From an uncultured Bacteroides sp. (GTDB lineage: Bacteria > Bacillota > Clostridia > Lachnospirales > Lachnospiraceae), in contig CAMECH010000026.1 in assembly GCA_945913015.1 (NCBI GenBank), positions 1-37,313 on the forward strand: a stretch of DNA of 37,313 nucleotides. Direction: 5' to 3'. Shown here one piece after another: positions 32,503 to 37,313 of this stretch. Within the stretch, counting starts at the first letter, position 1. Every line of letters starts with the position of its first letter. Both the position numbers and the translations under genes were made by a program. The notes below the pieces were generated by a model that saw only the letters and a list, made by a program, of their open reading frames with translations, was not told where the DNA came from and did not search any database.

Positions 32503-35469
32503 TTACTTTGTCAATGGCTCTATTCTGTCAAACATTCCGTCCGCATTCTGAATCTGCCCTGCATTTCCGACAACACAGAAATAATTCTGGTCGACAACAC
32601 ACTGCAGTAAATCAGCAAGCTTACGTATGCTTGCAGCATCAGCACCAATTACTTCATCGCGTTCTTTCTGGTAATCCTCAATTGTCATGTGTGACATATA
32701 TGCACCAAATGAACGCGCACCTTTTGTTGCAGGCGTAAGCGGAGTATCCATATCGCCTATTGTTCCTATAATAAACTTCGTCATATCCCTGTCACTTACG
32801 TTAAAGTTTCTTACAAACTCAGGCGCTCCCTCATAAATGACATTTGTCTTTTCAAGATTAGGGTCACGGTATGACAAAAGGTAACTGTCTCCGCTGTAAC
32901 TGAAATTACTCATACAGCCGTAAGCACCACCTTTAACTCTTACATTAGTCCACAGATAATCATATGAAAAAATAACCTTAAGCACACGAAGTGCACCTGT
33001 ATAATCAAAGCCGCCTTTCCGGTAATTACCGCAACGTGCCACATACTGAACCTGTGAAGAACTTGTAAGCCCCAGTCTCTCATTCTTTGGCTCATAGTCG
33101 CGCAAAGCAGCCTTCATCGGCTCTGCCGGAAGGTCTCCGATAAAATCAAGCATTGAGTTTCTTGCACTTTCATATCCCTCGTCATTAGCATTAAAGCTGA
33201 TAATAAGATTATCTTTTCTGAAAATCTTTCCGACAAGCTCTGAGAGCTTATCAGCTATCTGTTCTTTGCACGAATCAAAATTCTTCTCAATCTCACAAAG
33301 CCTTACATAATAATCGTATCCCTTTATATGGTTAGAATACCATGCTGCCTTTGAAAACTGTTCGGAAGCACAAAGCATTGCGACACTGTGCCCCGCATCA
33401 GTCATTGTCGCCTCCATCCTTGACTTATTCATATCAAGAATTTCTTTGAGTCTCTTGTAGTCATTGAACTTAGTTGTAAAAAGAATTTCTTTGATAAGTT
33501 CAAATGCCGCCGGTGCATTTTCAAATAGAGTTTTTGCCCTTGTCTCAAGACGCACGGTTACATTATCAAGATTTTTCTTATCAGTATAAATTGACGCCCC
33601 CGTATAGATTCCGCCCGTGTTCAGATTAATCTGTGTACTGAGGTCTGCATAACCGTATTTATCAGTATCCATAAGTCCCAGTACACTCGAAAGTATGCCA
33701 AGATATACAAAATCATCTGTCTCTACATTGCGGCAGTCAAATGAGACCATAATATATGAAATTCTGTTTGTAAATAAATCATGACGGACTACTTTTACTC
33801 CGTTCTCCTCAATCTCCCTGTTGTAAAGCGGCGCCGGAGTCTTACTTATATCGTCGATTGACAGCATCGGAATTGTCTTAAGTTCCTCCTGTGTGCTGGG
33901 CTCGTCCTGATATTTCTTAAGTGCCCTTGTCTTATTTACAATCTCTTCTGTCTGTTCAGCCGAAAGCGATGCCTTATATGCATCAAGCTTAGCCTGTGTC
34001 ACAGCTTCCATCTCCTCTGTCATATTCTTTTTCGGATTTAATACGACTAAGGATGCATGGCTGTTATCAAGCAGATACTTCTTTATCACATTTTCAAAGT
34101 AGCCGTCGCCTGCGTTAACGCCTGCTTTCAGCTCATCGAAAGTCTTTCCTGCTTCAATATGCATAAATGGCTCATTCTCATCATAAAGCCAGCTGTCCAT
34201 CATCTGAAGTCCATACATAAGTCCCTTCGGATATGGCCCGAAATCCGCTTCACGATATTTAAACTCATAATAATTGATGCCTGCAAGAAGTGTATTCCTG
34301 TCGATACCCTTTTCTACCATGTCCGACAGAACATTTTTTATTATTTTAACAAAATTCTCCTTCTGAGAATCTGACGCATTGCGCACAATCACTGAATAGA
34401 CAGGCTGGAGTATCGAATTTTCGTATGAACTGTACACATCAAGACCGATACCATTGTTAATCAGCTCCTGCTTTAATACGGCTCCCGGTGCCATAACAAG
34501 CACATAATCAAGTATCTGCATTGCAAGATAAAGCTTTTTGTCAAGCACATTCTTTGTAACCACATTGTAAGAAAGATACGAATTGTTATCTTCAGGTTCT
34601 TCCTCCGTAATGGCGTAATCATGCTCCTGCACCGCAATCTTATCAAAAGGCTTCTGCATACCTATCTCTGACTGTGCAGTTATTCCCGGCACATCATTCT
34701 TGTCGAAAGCTGAAAGGTACTCCTTATCAAGATATTCCAGACGCTCCTCCATATCAATATTGCCATACAGATAAATGTAGCTGTTGGCCGGATGATAAAA
34801 CTTTCTGTGATATTCAAGATACTCCTCTCTTGTAAGTTCAGGAATTTTTTCCGGGTCTCCGCCTGATTCCCTGCTGTATGTCGTATCCGGAAACAGTGAC
34901 TGGAACGTATAGCGTGAAAGCAGTTCATCAGGTGATGAATACGCACCTTTCATCTCATTGTACACAACGCCGTTATAGGAAAGCTGATCCTCTGCATTTT
35001 CAAGCTCATAATGCCATCCCTCCTGCATAAAGATTTCTTCCCTGTCATAAATATTCGGATAAAAAACAGCATCCATATACACATCCATAATATTCTTAAA
35101 ATCAACAATATTACAGCTTGCAACAGGATATACTGTCTTGTCCGGATATGTCATAGCATTTAAAAATGTGTTAAGCGAGCCCTTGCACAGCTCAACAAAA
35201 GGATCCTTAACAGGATATTTCTTAGAGCCGCAAAGCACCGTATGCTCGATAATGTGCTGCAATCCCGTATCATTATAAGGAGGTGTCCTAAAGCCTATTG
35301 AAAACACCTTATTCTCATCATCATTAGATAAAAGTACAATCCTTGCACCACTCTTTTTATGTTTTAAAATACACCCGTCAGAATTCAGGTCAGTAAGCCT
35401 TTCTTCACGAATGAGCTCATACTTTTCCACAAGCGTCTTATCTTTAATTTCATTAAATAAAAATGCCAT
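32503..35469 (-). CDS. M16C zinc metallopeptidase (insulinase / presequence-protease type)
   Basis: A single-chain 988-residue peptidase with four M16 domains forming a closed chamber that degrades short peptides. The inverted zinc motif is H72-I-I-E75-H76 in GLQHIIEHTVLCGSKKYP, with the distal ligand Glu172 in YNEMKGAYSSPDE. The M16C-associated hinge (about 460-530) and the C-terminal substrate-binding half with RVKGGAYGCMSNFSYSG follow, the latter containing the conserved R/Y pair. No signal peptide, so cytoplasmic. It has its own promoter, and MATE lies downstream. Confidence 0.95.
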   Translation of the reverse strand: MAFLFNEIKDKTLVEKYELIREERLTDLNSDGCILKHKKSGARIVLLSNDDENKVFSIGFRTPPYNDTGLQHIIEHTVLCGSKKYPVKDPFVELCKGSLNTFLNAMTYPDKTVYPVASCNIVDFKNIMDVYMDAVFYPNIYDREEIFMQEGWHYELENAEDQLSYNGVVYNEMKGAYSSPDELLSRYTFQSLFPDTTYSRESGGDPEKIPELTREEYLEYHRKFYHPANSYIYLYGNIDMEERLEYLDKEYLSAFDKNDVPGITAQSEIGMQKPFDKIAVQEHDYAITEEEPEDNNSYLSYNVVTKNVLDKKLYLAMQILDYVLVMAPGAVLKQELINNGIGLDVYSSYENSILQPVYSVIVRNASDSQKENFVKIIKNVLSDMVEKGIDRNTLLAGINYYEFKYREADFGPYPKGLMYGLQMMDSWLYDENEPFMHIEAGKTFDELKAGVNAGDGYFENVIKKYLLDNSHASLVVLNPKKNMTEEMEAVTQAKLDAYKASLSAEQTEEIVNKTRALKKYQDEPSTQEELKTIPMLSIDDISKTPAPLYNREIEENGVKVVRHDLFTNRISYIMVSFDCRNVETDDFVYLGILSSVLGLMDTDKYGYADLSTQINLNTGGIYTGASIYTDKKNLDNVTVRLETRAKTLFENAPAAFELIKEILFTTKFNDYKRLKEILDMNKSRMEATMTDAGHSVAMLCASEQFSKAAWYSNHIKGYDYYVRLCEIEKNFDSCKEQIADKLSELVGKIFRKDNLIISFNANDEGYESARNSMLDFIGDLPAEPMKAALRDYEPKNERLGLTSSSQVQYVARCGNYRKGGFDYTGALRVLKVIFSYDYLWTNVRVKGGAYGCMSNFSYSGDSYLLSYRDPNLEKTNVIYEGAPEFVRNFNVSDRDMTKFIIGTIGDMDTPLTPATKGARSFGAYMSHMTIEDYQKERDEVIGADAASIRKLADLLQCVVDQNYFCVVGNAGQIQNADGMFDRIEPLTK

Positions 35470-35506
35470 AATACAGTTATTTCCTTTCCAAATTAAACAT
35501 ATGGAT

Positions 35507-35535
35507 AGTATAACCTTATTATGGCATTTTTACAA
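35507..35535 (-). promoter_or_regulatory. Promoter of the M16C peptidase-MATE operon
   Basis: On the minus strand TTGTAA (35535-35530), 17-base spacer, TATACT (35512-35507), about 40 bases before the start. Confidence 0.65.
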
Positions 35536-35564
35536 TAGATTACACCGGCACTCAGCCAATGTTT

Positions 35565-36692
35565 TTATTTAAATAAACCTTTATGTTTCTTATCCTTTGG
35601 GCGTTCCTTGCCTGTCATGGCCTGGTCATATGCACAAAGAGCTGCCTTCTGTGCTTCATTGAGCTTGGTAGGAACATCTACCACAAGCGTCACATAATGG
35701 TCACCTACAATACTCTTGCTTCTTAAGGACGGCATACCCTTTCCCTTAAGACGGATTTTGGTACCTGACTGTGTTCCCGGCTTAACATCAACCATAACAT
35801 CGCCGGCAACCGTTGAAATTCTCACTTCGCCGCCAAGCACCGCCGTAGGGAAGCTGATGCTTTCAGTAGAAAATACATTCATATCCTGACGCTGGAATTT
35901 CGGATGCTGTGTAACAATTACCTCAACAAGCAAATCTCCTCTCGGTCCGCCGTTAATTCCCGGCTCGCCCTTTCCTCTTATGCGCACGCTCTGCCCGGAA
36001 TCAATTCCGGCAGGGATTGACACCTGAATTTTCTTGCGGTTTGTGATATAGCCGCTTCCATAGCAATCAGGACATTTCTCTTTGATAATCTTACCTGAAC
36101 CATTACAATCCGGACATGTTGTAACATTACGAACCATTCCGAACAGTGACTGCTGCGTATATACAACCTGACCTTTACCGCCGCACTTAGGACATGTCGT
36201 TGCCTCTGTACCCGGTTTTGCGCCTGTTCCGTGGCATTTTTCACACTCTTCCTTAAGGTTGAGTTCTATTTCCTTATCAACACCCGTAAATGCTTCCTCA
36301 AATGTGATGCGTACACTTGCGCGCACATTAGCCCCCTGCATAGGACCGTTGCTTGCACGTCTGCGTCCGCCGCCGCCAAACAAATCGCCGAAAATGTCTC
36401 CGAAAATATCGCTCATATCGCCCATATTTGAGAAATCAAATCCGCCTGCACCACCTGCGCCGCCTTCAAATGCAGCGTGTCCAAACTGGTCATACTGTCT
36501 TCTCTTTTCAGGGTCACTAAGCACTGCATAGGCTTCTGAAGCCTCTTTAAACTTAGCCTCGGCTTCCTTGTCTCCCGGATTTGTATCAGGATGGTATTTT
36601 TTAGCGAGCTGTCTGTATGCTTTTTTGAGTGCAGCGTCATCGGCGTCTCTGGGAACACCTAACACTTCATAATAATCTCTCTTGTCTGCCAT
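35565..36692 (-). CDS. dnaJ: Chaperone DnaJ
   Basis: Hsp40 co-chaperone that delivers substrates to DnaK and triggers its ATPase. 375 residues from the ATG at 36692 ([13 protein letters not shown]), which has GGAG 6 bases upstream. The J domain (about 4-70) carries HPD in [11 protein letters not shown]; a Gly/Phe-rich region (about 75-115, [14 protein letters not shown]) follows. The zinc domain has four CxxCxGxG repeats: [32 protein letters not shown]. Two C-terminal substrate domains complete a type I DnaJ. It lies 94 bases after dnaK with a hairpin between them. Confidence 0.98.
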   Translation of the reverse strand: MADKRDYYEVLGVPRDADDAALKKAYRQLAKKYHPDTNPGDKEAEAKFKEASEAYAVLSDPEKRRQYDQFGHAAFEGGAGGAGGFDFSNMGDMSDIFGDIFGDLFGGGGRRRASNGPMQGANVRASVRITFEEAFTGVDKEIELNLKEECEKCHGTGAKPGTEATTCPKCGGKGQVVYTQQSLFGMVRNVTTCPDCNGSGKIIKEKCPDCYGSGYITNRKKIQVSIPAGIDSGQSVRIRGKGEPGINGGPRGDLLVEVIVTQHPKFQRQDMNVFSTESISFPTAVLGGEVRISTVAGDVMVDVKPGTQSGTKIRLKGKGMPSLRSKSIVGDHYVTLVVDVPTKLNEAQKAALCAYDQAMTGKERPKDKKHKGLFK

Positions 36693-36730
36693 CGTTGTCT
36701 CCAATCTGCAATTTATGTTTACACAAGAAC

Positions 36731-36756
36731 AACAGTAAACCAAAAGGCCTACTGTT
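36731..36756 (-). other. Intercistronic hairpin between dnaK and dnaJ
   Basis: On the minus strand AACAGTAGGCC pairs with GGTTTACTGTT around TTTT (two G-T pairs). It could attenuate read-through or stabilise the dnaK message. Confidence 0.6.
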
Positions 36757-36786
36757 ATTCCTGTCAGCATCTATGCTCTGTGCGGA

Positions 36787-37313
36787 TTATACCTCCTTGA
36801 AGTCACCATCCACAACGTTGTCATCTGCAGGGCCTGATGCTGCACCTGCATCAGCTCCCGGCATCGGACCTGCTCCGGCTGCCTGCTGTGCCTGTGCTGC
36901 CTGCTCATACATCTTAGTAAAGAGTGCCTGTGCACTTGTCATCAGCTTCTCCTTTGCAGACTTCAGTGCTTCTATATCAGAATCAGCAATTTCATCAGTA
37001 TTTGTTCTGTCAATAATTTCCTTGAGTGCCTTTAAGTCAGCTTCAACTGTAGCCTTCTCATTGGCATCAATCTTATCTCCTGCCTCATCCAAAGCCTTCT
37101 GTGTCTGGAATGCAAGTGAATCTGCCTCATTACGTGCATCAATGCCTTCCTTACGCTTCTTATCCTGAGCCTCAAACTCAGCAGCCTCCTTAACAGCCTT
37201 ATCAATATCCTCATCAGACATATTTGAACCTGATGTAATTGTTATGTGCTGTTCCTTACCTGTTCCAAGATCCTTTGCTGATACATTTACAATACCATTG
37301 GCATCAATATCAA
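36787..37313 (-). CDS. dnaK: Chaperone DnaK, C-terminal part
   Basis: The gene enters from the right edge, so only about 175 C-terminal residues are present. They begin inside the substrate-binding beta domain ([20 protein letters not shown]), continue with the linker [20 protein letters not shown] and the helical lid (about 30-145), and end in an Ala/Gly/Gln-rich tail with [12 protein letters not shown], the Gram-positive-type DnaK ending. The frame is open to 37313. It heads dnaKJ here; whether hrcA and grpE lie further upstream cannot be seen. Confidence 0.97.
   Translation of the reverse strand, partial: DIDANGIVNVSAKDLGTGKEQHITITSGSNMSDEDIDKAVKEAAEFEAQDKKRKEGIDARNEADSLAFQTQKALDEAGDKIDANEKATVEADLKALKEIIDRTNTDEIADSDIEALKSAKEKLMTSAQALFTKMYEQAAQAQQAAGAGPMPGADAGAASGPADDNVVDGDFKEV

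Noticed and set aside
36629-37168. Open frame of 179 codons on the plus strand
   Set aside because: Antisense to dnaK and the start of dnaJ; Ser/Ala-rich shadow composition and no family resemblance.
1-37313. CRISPR array
   Set aside because: No regularly spaced direct repeats with unique spacers were seen; the only arrays are the MraZ boxes and short tandem repeats.

Overview
The window looks like a chromosomal segment of an anaerobic, Gram-positive Clostridia, most like Lachnospiraceae. This rests on protein character and layout: an mraZ-rsmH-ftsL-PBP cluster, a class III (oxygen-sensitive) ribonucleotide reductase with its activase, a Phe T-box, an RNase P RNA, Tn916-type integrase remnants, and strong purine-rich Shine-Dalgarno sites throughout. 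The DNA is moderately AT-rich. No species can be named from the sequence alone.

Layout. 1-4042 (minus): the division/cell-wall cluster promoter > mraZ > rsmH > ftsL > class B PBP (runs off the left edge), with a five-copy MraZ-box array just downstream of the promoter. 4053-6366 (minus): ychF > structured repeat > lgt > terminator; the repeat sits on the lgt start codon. 6387-9752 (minus): an AT-rich scar of accessory DNA holding a doubly deleted Tn916-type integrase, an excisionase remnant, an AbiE-type antitoxin with an internally deleted toxin, a frameshifted unidentified gene, an N-terminal fragment that resembles Wadjet JetA, and a stand-alone HPt protein. 9941-11506 (plus): pyrB-pyrI with promoter and terminator. 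11545-17792 (minus): promoter > tRNA-Thr(CGU) > Phe T-box > pheS > pheT > queA, then rnpB from its own promoter, then a DUF975 membrane protein.

17916-19482 (plus): ATPase and permease of a NitT/TauT-type ABC importer; a fitting lipoprotein (22707-23771, minus) lies about 3 kb away. Between them are a TetR-family regulator with two palindromic operators around its promoter, an ABC-2 type exporter pair, and efp. 23949-26366 (minus): a cytoplasmic protein of the PL26 / YetA-like exo-rhamnogalacturonan lyase family without visible pectin-utilisation neighbours. 26615-30063 (plus): NrdR boxes, promoter, nrdD, nrdG, dut and a terminator, which together form a dNTP-supply unit. 30106-37313 (minus): dnaK (partial) > dnaJ, then an M16C metallopeptidase > MATE transporter, then a DegV protein.

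Most of the window is housekeeping. The signals most worth a second look are the hairpin-rich repeat that appears to supply the lgt start codon, the MraZ-box array, the NrdR box pair, and the eroded defence/ICE scar. I did not find a complete new multi-gene system.
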